Shown here piece after piece: positions 8,017 to 16,048 of a stretch of DNA of 64,000 bases. The DNA comes from Cellulophaga sp. L1A9 (GTDB lineage: Bacteria > Bacteroidota > Bacteroidia > Flavobacteriales > Flavobacteriaceae). The DNA lies in NCBI RefSeq assembly GCF_009797025.1, contig NZ_CP047027.1, positions 3,534,001 through 3,598,000 on the forward strand, given 5' to 3'. Position 1 is the stretch's first letter, and the number at the start of each line of letters is the position of its first letter. The position numbers and the translations under genes are program-made. The notes under the pieces are model-generated. The model saw nothing but the letters and a program-made list of their open reading frames with translations. It was not told where the DNA came from and searched no databases.

Positions 8017-8997
8017 TTAGTGCGTCTTATTAAAATTAGTATTAATCCAATCGAATATTACCTTATAAACCTTTTCTCTAATGGGTTTTTTAGAAAGAAT
8101 TAGATCATGTAAACCGTTTTTTATTTCAGTCACGGTAACCTTGCCTTGAAGTTTATGAGCGTATTTTTTAATATGATGTATGTTAAGAACTGCATCTCCT
8201 TCTTTAAATTTATCAGACCAATGTTTTTCGCTAATGGTCTGGCTGCTGTGCAGGATAAGTGTGGGTACAGCTAAAATTTGCTTCTGTCTGCAGTTTTTTT
8301 GTGCCTTATGAATTGCCCTAATAAAACCTAGATTAACCTTCTGTATATTGTAAGGTTTCCAAATGAGTGAATAATCCCATTCTCCATGTTTGTCTTTCTG
8401 TAGGCTATACCCGTAGTTTTCTGAAAACCCTCCTGATATAGGGGTGTCGGGGAAATACTTGCCTAGAAAGGATAGTATAGGAATCCCTATGGAACGCTCT
8501 AAGTAATTTAAATTAAATTCATAAAATGGACTGTTTCCTATTAAGCCATGAAATAGCGTACTGTTCAAATGATTCATCGCAAAATTTGTAGTGATGAGGC
8601 CACCATTAGAATGCCCCATTAATAGCACCTGGTTATTATTTTCAGATTTAATTATTTGCAACGCAAGATTCAGTTCTTCATCATACTCACGAATGGATCG
8701 TACATTATTAAACTTTTGATGACTCAAATAAGATCTTCCATACTTCCGTAAATCTAAAGCATAAAAATTATATCCTTGGTCATTAAATTTTTGCGCCATT
8801 TCTTTTTGGAAGAAATAATCATTGAAGCCATGTATGTATAAAATTGCTTTTTGAGAATCTTTTTCGGCGCATTTTCGGATTAAGGTAGCAATAACTTTAC
8901 CTTCATAATCATCTGGAAAGTGCAGGATTAATTTTTCAAATCCATTCCCCAGTAAATCAGAGGTATAGTTGTTATTTTTAAAATGTTCCTCTTGCAT
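8017..8997 (-). CDS. Alpha/beta hydrolase (serine aminopeptidase S33/Hydrolase_4 type)
   Basis: A 326-residue cytoplasmic alpha/beta hydrolase. The nucleophile elbow is GHSNGG at residues 128-133 (Ser130), preceded by an oxyanion-hole segment ILYIHGFNDYF. The acid lies downstream of LILHSSQTIS, and the catalytic His is in NGLHDLILSKK near the C-terminus. The layout and the long cap insertion resemble monoacylglycerol lipase and lysophospholipase relatives. No signal peptide. A role in membrane lipid turnover next to pldA is possible but is only inference. Its stop is 32 bases from the DoxX start on the same strand. Confidence 0.85.
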   Translation of the reverse strand: MQEEHFKNNNYTSDLLGNGFEKLILHFPDDYEGKVIATLIRKCAEKDSQKAILYIHGFNDYFFQKEMAQKFNDQGYNFYALDLRKYGRSYLSHQKFNNVRSIREYDEELNLALQIIKSENNNQVLLMGHSNGGLITTNFAMNHLNSTLFHGLIGNSPFYEFNLNYLERSIGIPILSFLGKYFPDTPISGGFSENYGYSLQKDKHGEWDYSLIWKPYNIQKVNLGFIRAIHKAQKNCRQKQILAVPTLILHSSQTISEKHWSDKFKEGDAVLNIHHIKKYAHKLQGKVTVTEIKNGLHDLILSKKPIREKVYKVIFDWINTNFNKTH

Positions 8998-9155
8998 ATA
9001 AATTACTTTTTAGCGCTACTCATGTGTCTCACTATAAAATTAATTGCAGTAATAATGCCATAGCGGTAAAGCTGACAAAAATTGTATTTTAGTACAAATT
9101 TGTCTTAGAAGTATTTGTAAATATAAGGAGGCAATATTAGGTTATGTTAAAGTAT

Positions 9156-9190
9156 AAAAAATCCCTCAAAATATTCTGAGGGATTTTTTT
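9156..9190 (-). terminator. Rho-independent terminator downstream of the DUF1338 gene
   Basis: Perfect stem ATCCCTCA/TGAGGGAT (9161-9168 with 9177-9184) with an 8-base loop. The stem is extended by A/T pairs and flanked by an A-run on one side and a T-run on the other, so it can act in both directions. It lies 25 bases beyond the end of the minus-strand gene at 9215. Confidence 0.85.
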
Positions 9191-9214
9191 GTTACATTTC
9201 GTTTAAAAAGAGTT

Positions 9215-10120
9215 TTATTTTTTGGTCTGTTCTTTGTAGGTGCTTTCAAATATTTTGTCTGCATTTGCAGATTCAAAACCATCACGTCGTTGGTTACGAG
9301 TAAAGCTTGTTAACCCCTGATCTGTAAATTCTTTTAAAGGTAAACGTTCTGCAAATTCTACATAACTTCCCGATATTTCATAGGTTTCACCGTCTGCAAA
9401 CCTTGCTTCAAAAGTTTTAGCGACGGTACTGCTCTGCTTTAATAGTCCGTCTGGGCTTACCTTAATTTTACCTCCTGCAGTATTCAATTTTATGCCTAGA
9501 CCTTCAAGAAAGACATTGAATTTTTCTACCGTATTATAGTTATTAGGTAAATCGTGAACGCTAATTGTATAATGATTTAGATAGTAGCGATTATAAATCA
9601 CCCAAGCAGCATATTCGCTTTCATCGGCAAGTGCCAAGTAATCAGATAATGTAGGTAGGTCCCAAAGGGCTTTATGAAAAAAAGACCCTACAGCTTCTAT
9701 GGCATCTAAATCTAAAGCATCTACAGGGTCACTGGTAATATGTTGTGTATAACGGTAAATAATTTGCTGTGTCTTCTCAGGTAAATCTTGAACGCGTAAT
9801 TCACTCATGAAAATTCGTGGTAAATGATCAGCAGGTGGTGCGTACCAATAGCCATCTAATTTCTTTCCTTCAAAAAAGTAATAATCCTTTTTTTTATATC
9901 CGTAGTGCAAGAATATTTTTTCAAAAGAAGCTACCCCTAAATGTGGAACTCCTAAAGTTCTAAAAGCAATATGATCATTAATAATTTCATTCTCCTTAGT
10001 GATAATCCCTTCAGAAATCATACCATTTGTAACTTTTAGTACATCTGGAACGCTGTTCTTATAAGGAATAAATAGCGCATCTAATATAGCTTCTAAGGCT
10101 TTAATTTTATTTGATACCAT
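9215..10120 (-). CDS. DUF1338 family, 2-oxoadipate dioxygenase/decarboxylase-like
   Basis: A 301-residue protein of the DUF1338 (HglS/YdcJ) family. Characterised members are Fe(II) enzymes that turn 2-oxoadipate into D-2-hydroxyglutarate in lysine breakdown. The N-terminal block NDHIAFRTLG places a His (50) and an Arg (54) four residues apart, as in HglS. NHYTISVHD (His183, His189) and YVEFAER (Glu255 or Glu258) are candidates for the remaining metal ligands. The stretch DGYWYAPPADHLPRIFMSEL is also typical. Transcribed away from a LysR regulator 67 bases off, which probably controls it. No other lysine-catabolic gene is nearby, so the substrate here is not certain. Confidence 0.85.
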   Translation of the reverse strand: MVSNKIKALEAILDALFIPYKNSVPDVLKVTNGMISEGIITKENEIINDHIAFRTLGVPHLGVASFEKIFLHYGYKKKDYYFFEGKKLDGYWYAPPADHLPRIFMSELRVQDLPEKTQQIIYRYTQHITSDPVDALDLDAIEAVGSFFHKALWDLPTLSDYLALADESEYAAWVIYNRYYLNHYTISVHDLPNNYNTVEKFNVFLEGLGIKLNTAGGKIKVSPDGLLKQSSTVAKTFEARFADGETYEISGSYVEFAERLPLKEFTDQGLTSFTRNQRRDGFESANADKIFESTYKEQTKK

Positions 10121-10139
10121 AACTGAATGTAATTTTTAT

Positions 10140-10170
10140 CAAAAATAGCTGTACTTTTAATTTGAAACAA
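10140..10170 (-). promoter_or_regulatory. Bacteroidota-type promoter for the DUF1338 gene
   Basis: On the minus strand TTG (10170-10168), a 20-base spacer and TATTTTTG (10147-10140) match the Bacteroidota consensus TTG-N17-23-TAnnTTTG. The box ends 19 bases before the ATG. It lies in the 67-base gap shared with the divergent LysR gene, where a LysR operator would be expected. Confidence 0.55.
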
Positions 10171-10187
10171 TTCTTATTAACTGTTAA

Positions 10188-11075
10188 ATGATAAGTAAAA
10201 CTAATCAATTGGAGTTTAGATTACTTCGGTATTTTTTGGTGTTAGCAGAAAATTTGCACTACACTCATAGTGCAGAAATATTATTCATATCTCAGTCCGC
10301 CTTAAGTCAGCAGATTAAACACTTAGAAACCATAATGGGCGAACAGTTGTTTCAAAGAACGAATAGGAAAGTGGCTTTAACTAAAGCAGGAGTTTTATTT
10401 GAAGTAGAAGCAAAGCGTATTTTAAAACAGGTAGATGATTCTCTTGAGCATTGGCATTTACAACTAAAAGGGGTAGAGGGGCAGCTCACCATTGGTTTTG
10501 TTGGTTCTGCGATGTATCGTTATTTGCCGCCTATAATTAAAAAGTATAGTGCTTCACAACCAAAAATTAACCTTAAGCTAGAGGAGCTTATCAACAAAGA
10601 GCAATTAAAAGCACTGGAGATTGATACTATTGATGTTGGTTTTATGCGTTCCAACTCCGTTACTGCCAACATGCAATTGAAATTGGTCTATAGTGAAAAC
10701 TTTTCTTTAGTATTGCCAAAAGACCATCCTGTTGATAGGGATAATTTTAAAAATTTGGGTACCTTTTCGGAAGAGTTTTTTATTCTTTTTCCCAATGAAA
10801 ATAGCCCCTTGTATTATCAGCAAATTTTAAACTTATGTGCGGAGTATGGTTTTAGTCCAAAAATCTCACACAAATCAATCCATGGACCCACAATTTTTAA
10901 GTTGGTAGAAAATAAAATGGGTATTGCAATTGTACCAAATTCTTTGCGGGATGATTATAATTATAATATAAAATTTATAGAACTAAAGAATGTAACCCAT
11001 ACCACATCACTTTTTGCAGTATGGAAGAAAGAGAATAAAAATGCCGCACTTCAGCACTTTTTAGCGCAACTCTAG
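10188..11075 (+). CDS. LysR-family transcriptional regulator
   Basis: A 295-residue LysR-type regulator. The N-terminal winged helix-turn-helix (about residues 9-68) shows the classic series FLVLAENLHYTHSAEILFI, then QSALSQQIKHLE and LFQRTNRKVALTKAG. The C-terminal half is the periplasmic-binding-like effector domain (about 90-290). Divergent from the DUF1338 gene with a 67-base intergenic region, the usual arrangement for a LysR regulator acting on its neighbour and itself. The inducer is unknown; a 2-oxo acid such as the dioxygenase substrate is a natural guess. Confidence 0.92.
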   Translation: MISKTNQLEFRLLRYFLVLAENLHYTHSAEILFISQSALSQQIKHLETIMGEQLFQRTNRKVALTKAGVLFEVEAKRILKQVDDSLEHWHLQLKGVEGQLTIGFVGSAMYRYLPPIIKKYSASQPKINLKLEELINKEQLKALEIDTIDVGFMRSNSVTANMQLKLVYSENFSLVLPKDHPVDRDNFKNLGTFSEEFFILFPNENSPLYYQQILNLCAEYGFSPKISHKSIHGPTIFKLVENKMGIAIVPNSLRDDYNYNIKFIELKNVTHTTSLFAVWKKENKNAALQHFLAQL

Positions 11076-11200
11076 TCGCTAGTATTTTAAAAGGAATTTT
11101 TTAGTATTCATTTTATATACGTTAGTGAATTAAAATGTGAATTTTTAAACTTGTTGCGTTTTTATTGATGGTTAATCGTTTAATTAAAAATTTTAAATTG

Positions 11201-11208
11201 TACATTTG
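11201..11208 (+). promoter_or_regulatory. Putative -7 box of the aldolase gene
   Basis: TACATTTG fits the TAnnTTTG box of Bacteroidota promoters, but no good TTG lies at the usual distance upstream. If used, it gives an AT-rich leader of about 80 bases before the ATG at 11297. Confidence 0.4.
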
Positions 11209-11296
11209 AATTCAAGATAAGAACATTAAAAATTAAAAGTAGGTTGATTTTAGTTTCATTTCAATCTATTTCTAAAACTTAAAAAATAATTTAAAA

Positions 11297-11965
11297 ATGG
11301 CACAGTACACTCGAATTGAAGTAGCGAATGTGATGAAGGAAAACGGAATGGTTCCTTTATTTTATCATCCTGATGTTGAATTAGGAAAAAAAGTATTAAA
11401 GGCAGTTTACGATGGTGGAGCTCGTTTAATGGAATTTACTGCTAGAGGTGATTTCGCTTTTGAAGTTTTTTCTGAATTAAATAAATATGCTATCAAAGAT
11501 CTTCCTGGAATGATTTTAGGAGTTGGTTCTATTACAGATGCTGCTGCAGCTTCTATGTTCATGCAAATGGGGGCAAATTTTATCGTTACGCCTTCATTAC
11601 GTGTAGATATTGCACAAGTATGTAACCGTAGAAAAGTATTATGGTCTCCGGGCTGTGGTTCATTAACAGAAATCAATGCAGCTGAAGAATTAGGATGCGA
11701 GATTGTTAAACTTTTCCCTGGGGATTTATACGGTCCAGGATTTGTAAAAGGAATTAAAGGCCCACAACCATGGACAAGCATTATGCCTACAGGTGGTGTA
11801 AGTACAGATGAAGCAAACTTAAAAGGTTGGTTTGATGCTGGTGTTACTTGTGTAGGTATGGGATCTAAACTTATTAGTAAAGAAATTTTAGCAAATAAAG
11901 ATTATGCTGGTTTGGAAAAGACAGTTAGAGAAACTTTAGCCTTAATTAAAAGATTAAGAGCTTAG
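11297..11965 (+). CDS. eda: KDPG/KHG aldolase
   Basis: A 222-residue class I aldolase of the Eda family, cleaving 2-keto-3-deoxy-6-phosphogluconate to pyruvate and glyceraldehyde-3-phosphate. The Schiff-base lysine sits in IVKLFPGD (Lys138), and the general acid/base Glu46 lies in RLMEFTARG, as in E. coli Eda (VLEVTLR). PTGGVS near residue 165 is the phosphate-binding loop. Codon use looks like that of a well-expressed gene. It stands alone, with its own leader and terminator and no kdgK, edd or uronate gene beside it. In marine Flavobacteriaceae the enzyme typically ends the alginate/uronate pathway, with partners elsewhere. Confidence 0.93.
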   Translation: MAQYTRIEVANVMKENGMVPLFYHPDVELGKKVLKAVYDGGARLMEFTARGDFAFEVFSELNKYAIKDLPGMILGVGSITDAAAASMFMQMGANFIVTPSLRVDIAQVCNRRKVLWSPGCGSLTEINAAEELGCEIVKLFPGDLYGPGFVKGIKGPQPWTSIMPTGGVSTDEANLKGWFDAGVTCVGMGSKLISKEILANKDYAGLEKTVRETLALIKRLRA

Positions 11966-11995
11966 TTTTAAAAATAAATACGTACCAAACATTAC

Positions 11996-12028
11996 ACCCT
12001 GTTCAATTTTATTGTTCAGGGTTTTTTT
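11996..12028 (+). terminator. Rho-independent terminator after eda
   Basis: Stem ACCCTG/CAGGGT (11996-12001 with 12017-12022), extended by CAA/TTG past a two-base mismatch, followed by seven T. It closes the monocistronic aldolase transcript before the next operon. Confidence 0.8.
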
Positions 12029-12075
12029 ATGCGCACCCCTCACTTTTTTGTAACTTTTGGCTTTCAAAAAGAGCC

Positions 12076-12789
12076 ATGAACAAAACGCTTAAAATTACCA
12101 CGCTTTTACTTTTTACACTTCAATTCATTTCCTGTGCGGCGCAAAGTACACTTGTGGAAGGTGCCCTAGAAACGGTAGTTACCAAAGAAATAAATTATTA
12201 TTTATATTATCCTGAAGGGTATGAGGCTAAGTCAAAGGAAAAATACGGTATGCTGTTATTTTTGCATGGTGCTGGGAGCATTCCAACAGAGGTAACTCAA
12301 GAAATGTTACCACCAGATGCTTTAATTGATGGAACAGCCTACCCATTTCTAATTCTAGTGCCTCAATTGCGTGAACCGAATAAAATGTGGAATACCGCGG
12401 GGGTAATGCAGCTATTAGACACTATTATTGCTCAAAATAATATCGACGAAAAAAAAGTATACTTATCAGGTTTAAGTCGTGGTGGGGCAGCAGCTTGGGA
12501 TTTAGCCATAGAATATCCTGAGAAATTTGCAGCATTAGCGGTTGTTTGCGGGATGGCTCCTACACCCTATGCGCATTGGATAGATAAAAGCTTACCTATA
12601 AAAGTTTTTCACGGTAGGAAAGATACAATCATTCCGTATACCGAATCAGAAGAAATGGTCAATAGGTTAAAATCATTAGGCTATAACGTCACTTTAACGA
12701 GTTATGACAACTACGGGCATGCCATTTGGGATGTGGTGTATAAAAATCCAGACCTATTTAAGTGGTTTGAAAAGCAAAAAAAGATGTAA
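12076..12789 (+). CDS. Lipoprotein alpha/beta hydrolase (esterase/depolymerase-like)
   Basis: A 237-residue lipid-anchored hydrolase. The leader ends FISC (Cys20). The fold markers are LFLHGAGS (oxyanion loop), the nucleophile elbow SGLSRGG (Ser134), Asp183 in FHGRKDTIIP, and His215 in DNYGHAIWD, a complete triad. This is the dienelactone hydrolase/PHB-depolymerase-like group that includes feruloyl and other carbohydrate esterases. First gene of a five-gene run (gaps 36, 3, 35 and 8 bases) with the oxidoreductase pair, so a role in freeing or trimming a sugar-linked substrate is plausible; the true substrate is unknown. Confidence 0.85.
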   Translation: MNKTLKITTLLLFTLQFISCAAQSTLVEGALETVVTKEINYYLYYPEGYEAKSKEKYGMLLFLHGAGSIPTEVTQEMLPPDALIDGTAYPFLILVPQLREPNKMWNTAGVMQLLDTIIAQNNIDEKKVYLSGLSRGGAAAWDLAIEYPEKFAALAVVCGMAPTPYAHWIDKSLPIKVFHGRKDTIIPYTESEEMVNRLKSLGYNVTLTSYDNYGHAIWDVVYKNPDLFKWFEKQKKM

Positions 12790-12825
12790 CTTGACTCCGA
12801 TTATATCAAACAAACCAATAATTTT

Positions 12826-14544
12826 ATGCAGATAATAGAAAATTCTACCATTTATGATGTGATAATCGTAGGTTCGGGAGCAGGCGGTGGTATGGCTACT
12901 AAAATTCTCGCCGAAGCAGGTTTAAAAGTGGCTGTTGTAGAAGCTGGTCCGTATTTTGACCCTGCAGCACCAGAGCAGCAAACACAATTTAAATGGCCTT
13001 ATGAATCTCCCCGTAGAGGTGCAAATACAGTACGCCCATTTGGGGAGTTTGATAGCGCTTATGGTGGCTGGGATATTGAAGGGGAACCATATACCACCGA
13101 AGAAGGTACAGATTTTAGATGGTTTAGATCTAGGATGCTAGGAGGTAGAACAAATCACTGGGGTAGAATTTCATTGCGTTTTGGGCCTAATGATTTTAAA
13201 CGTAAGGATATGGATGGGCTGGGCGATAACTGGCCAATAGGATATGATGATGTAAAACCTTATTATGATAAAGTAGATAAACTAATAGGCGTTTTTGGCT
13301 CCAATGAGGGCTTACCTAATGATCCTGATGGATTTTTTCTTCCACCGCCAAAACCACGCTTGCACGAGTTATTTTATATAAAAGGAGCGCGAAAATCAAA
13401 CATTCCGGTATATCCTTCACGAATGTCTATGCTGACCAAGAGAATAAATGATGAACGTGGCATCTGTTTTTATTGCGGACAATGTTCTAGAGCTTGTTCT
13501 GTTTATGCCGATTTTTCTGCAGGTACCTGTTTAATCTTTCCAGCGCAAAAAAATGGCGGACAAATAGATCTTTTTGTAAATGCCATGGTGCGAGAGGTAA
13601 CCACCAATGAAGAAGGGAAAGCCACTGGAGTTTCGTACATTAATAAAGAAGATAGAAAAGAGTACCAATTAAAAGGGAAAGTAGTTGTGCTTGCGGCATC
13701 AGCTTGTAGCTCAGCGCGTATTCTTTTAAATTCAAAGAGCAAACAACATCCTAATGGCTTAGGAAACAGTAGTAATATTGTTGGGAGGTATTTACATGAT
13801 TCAACTGGAGGTAGCCGGTCTGCTTTTATTCCGGATTTGATGAACCGTAAAGTGTATAATGAAGATGGTGTCGGTGGTATGCATGTATATACCCCGTGGT
13901 GGCTAGATAATAAAAATTTAAATTTTGCACGTGGCTATCATGTGGAAGTTTGGGGAGGAATGGGAATGCCTAGTTATGGCTTTGGATTTAACCATAATGA
14001 GTTTAATAAATATTTTGGAATAAATGTAGGAGGTTATGGTAATCCTCTACGAGAAGAGGTGAAACAATATTATGGTTCTGTAATGGGATTTGGAGGGCGT
14101 GGAGAATCTATTCCTCAGAAAGATAATAGATGCGAAATAGACCCTACTAAAGTAGATGAATTTGGTATTCCAGTATTGAAGTTCAATTATAAATGGACGG
14201 ATGATGAAATTAATCAAGTGGGGCACATGCATGATACTTTTGAGGAAATTGTACATAATGTAGGAGGGCATTTATTAGGTGATAAACCAACTATTGAACA
14301 GAAAAATGGAATTTATGCGCCTGGTGAGATTATACATGAAGTTGGAACCACTAGAATGGGAGACGACTCAAGAACATCAGTAGTGAATAAGTTTCAGCAA
14401 TTACACGATGTAGATAATGTATTTATTGTAGATGCAGGTCCGTTTGTTTCTCAAGCAGATAAAAATCCAACGTGGACTATTTTAGCCTTGTCTTGGAGAA
14501 CATCAGACTATATTATTGAACAATTGAAAATGCAAAATATCTAA
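12826..14544 (+). CDS. GMC-family FAD oxidoreductase, catalytic subunit
   Basis: A 572-residue glucose-methanol-choline oxidoreductase of the gluconate 2-dehydrogenase/FAD-glucose dehydrogenase type. The FAD Rossmann motif GSGAGGG starts at residue 16, and the flavin-binding GGRTNHWG is at about 106-113. A Cys cluster CFYCGQCSRAC (Cys214, 217, 220 and 224, with Cys235) resembles the Fe-S segment of multisubunit dehydrogenases. The catalytic pair would be His504 (HEVGTTRMGDD) and Asn547 (NPTWTI), 43 residues apart as in glucose oxidase. It has no signal peptide. The small subunit gene three bases downstream carries one, so export as a folded complex is likely. No cytochrome subunit is adjacent. 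Substrate unknown, probably a sugar or polyol. Confidence 0.88.
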   Translation: MQIIENSTIYDVIIVGSGAGGGMATKILAEAGLKVAVVEAGPYFDPAAPEQQTQFKWPYESPRRGANTVRPFGEFDSAYGGWDIEGEPYTTEEGTDFRWFRSRMLGGRTNHWGRISLRFGPNDFKRKDMDGLGDNWPIGYDDVKPYYDKVDKLIGVFGSNEGLPNDPDGFFLPPPKPRLHELFYIKGARKSNIPVYPSRMSMLTKRINDERGICFYCGQCSRACSVYADFSAGTCLIFPAQKNGGQIDLFVNAMVREVTTNEEGKATGVSYINKEDRKEYQLKGKVVVLAASACSSARILLNSKSKQHPNGLGNSSNIVGRYLHDSTGGSRSAFIPDLMNRKVYNEDGVGGMHVYTPWWLDNKNLNFARGYHVEVWGGMGMPSYGFGFNHNEFNKYFGINVGGYGNPLREEVKQYYGSVMGFGGRGESIPQKDNRCEIDPTKVDEFGIPVLKFNYKWTDDEINQVGHMHDTFEEIVHNVGGHLLGDKPTIEQKNGIYAPGEIIHEVGTTRMGDDSRTSVVNKFQQLHDVDNVFIVDAGPFVSQADKNPTWTILALSWRTSDYIIEQLKMQNI

Positions 14545-14547
14545 AAG

Positions 14548-15264
14548 ATGGATAGAAGAAAAAGTATAAAATCGCTTATTTTAGGAGGAGTTGCAGGTGG
14601 TTTGGCATTAAATGGGTGTAAACCAGAGAATGTGGAGCCAACAGGAGAAAATATCGCCTCAGGAGCAGAAGCTCATTTTGGAAGAACTCCAGAAGAAAAA
14701 GAACAGATTGCAAAACTCAATGCAACCCAATTTTTAAATGCGCACGAAGTAGAAACCTTAACGGTTTTAGTAGATTTAATTCTTCCTGCCAATGATACGT
14801 ATGGCAGTGCTTCCGATGCTGGAGTGATAGACTTTATTGAGTTTATGACTAAAGATTATCCAAAATTTCAAACCCCTATTCGTGGTGGTTTCATGTGGTT
14901 GGATCATAAAAGTAATAAAGATTTTGGCGTAGAATTTAAAACAGCTACGCCAGAACAGCAAAAACTAATATTAGATACCATAGCCTACCCAGATGTTGAA
15001 GTGCCAGAGCCTAAAAGACCTTTAGAGGTTCAGTTTTTCTCCTTAATGCGTAACTTAACATTAACGGGTTACTATACGTCAAAAATAGGAATTGAAGATT
15101 TAGGATATGTGGGTAATACACCAAATGTATGGGACGGTGTTCCTGAAGATGTGCTAAAACAACACGGTGTGGCGTATGAAGATGAATGGTTAGCAAAATG
15201 TGTAGACCAAAGTAAGCGAAATACAAAAGCAGAGTGGGATGAAAAGGGTAACTTGCTGACGTAA
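14548..15264 (+). CDS. Gluconate 2-dehydrogenase subunit 3 family protein, Tat lipoprotein
   Basis: A 238-residue partner of the GMC flavoprotein. The N-terminus MDRRKSIKSLILGG has the twin-arginine pattern, followed by a Gly-rich hydrophobic stretch and a lipobox-like LNGC (Cys at residue 24). The body (EVETLTVLVDLILPANDTYG, then DAGVIDFIEFM) is the Gluconate_2-dh3 domain. In related glucose dehydrogenases this small subunit carries the Tat signal for the leaderless catalytic subunit. The three-base gap from the upstream stop supports stoichiometric production. The lipid anchor would hold the complex at the membrane. Confidence 0.87.
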   Translation: MDRRKSIKSLILGGVAGGLALNGCKPENVEPTGENIASGAEAHFGRTPEEKEQIAKLNATQFLNAHEVETLTVLVDLILPANDTYGSASDAGVIDFIEFMTKDYPKFQTPIRGGFMWLDHKSNKDFGVEFKTATPEQQKLILDTIAYPDVEVPEPKRPLEVQFFSLMRNLTLTGYYTSKIGIEDLGYVGNTPNVWDGVPEDVLKQHGVAYEDEWLAKCVDQSKRNTKAEWDEKGNLLT

Positions 15265-15299
15265 TTAACAAGCAAAGCCAAATAAATTAAATACTAATC

Positions 15300-16040
15300 A
15301 TGTTTAGAATTATTTTTTATGTACTTGCAATCAATACACTGTTTTTGTGTTTTGGGTGTAAAGAAAACAAAGCCACGGATCTCAAAAGTGAAGCCCAAGA
15401 AGTTGTAATAGAAAAAGAGGATCAAAAACCGGTAACAATACCTGTTGTAGCGCCACAGAAGCCTAAGCTAAAAAGTTTAGTAGGTATAGCAGATACTACG
15501 TTTATTCGTTTAGCGGATTATAGTGATGATTTTGTGTATGATTTGCGGTATGCCACTACTAATAATTTTTTAAAAGCCAAAGTTTATGATTGTGCGGAAT
15601 GCTATACGCGTGTGAAAACAGCGAAAGCATTGCTCAAAGCTAATGCGGCTTTTATGGAAAAAGGGTATAAGATTAAGTTTTATGACTGCTACCGGCCAAA
15701 TTCTGTACAATACAAAATGTGGGAGATTGTCCCAAATCCTCAATATGTTGCTAATCCTGTAAAAGGGTCCATTCACAATAAAGGGGGAGCGGTAGATATT
15801 ACGCTTGTGACTTTAGAAGGAGATGATGTGGATATGGGAACCGATTTTGATTTTTTCGGGAAGAAAGCGTATCACGATAATCTTAACTTACCGCAAGAAA
15901 TATTAGACCATCGTAAAGTGTTGAAAGAAACGATGGAATCCTTTGGATTTTGGTCTATCAGAACAGAATGGTGGCATTACAATTTAAGTGCGGGTAGTAA
16001 TGCTAAGATTGCTAATTTTAAATGGGACTGTGAGTCATAA
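15300..16040 (+). CDS. D-alanyl-D-alanine dipeptidase (VanX/DdpX family) lipoprotein
   Basis: A 246-residue zinc dipeptidase of family M15D. The leader ends CFGC (Cys20). The active-site pattern is complete: YRP with Arg132, SIHNKGGAVD with zinc ligands His159 and Asp166, and EWWH with catalytic Glu223 and zinc ligand His226. These enzymes cut D-Ala-D-Ala or similar D-dipeptides released from cell wall. Its place in an operon with a sugar dehydrogenase and esterases is unexpected. It is not part of a vancomycin-type cluster (no vanH/vanA), so peptide salvage in the periplasm is the likelier role. Confidence 0.9.
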   Translation: MFRIIFYVLAINTLFLCFGCKENKATDLKSEAQEVVIEKEDQKPVTIPVVAPQKPKLKSLVGIADTTFIRLADYSDDFVYDLRYATTNNFLKAKVYDCAECYTRVKTAKALLKANAAFMEKGYKIKFYDCYRPNSVQYKMWEIVPNPQYVANPVKGSIHNKGGAVDITLVTLEGDDVDMGTDFDFFGKKAYHDNLNLPQEILDHRKVLKETMESFGFWSIRTEWWHYNLSAGSNAKIANFKWDCES

Positions 16041-16048
16041 GAAGTTAA

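Noticed and set aside
12044..12060. TAACTTTTG as a promoter box for the esterase/GMC operon
   Set aside because: One base too many between TA and TTTG; a near match only, with no reliable -33 element.
15300..16040. Vancomycin resistance gene
   Set aside because: The VanX fold is present but vanH, vanA and vanR/S are not; a salvage dipeptidase is more likely.
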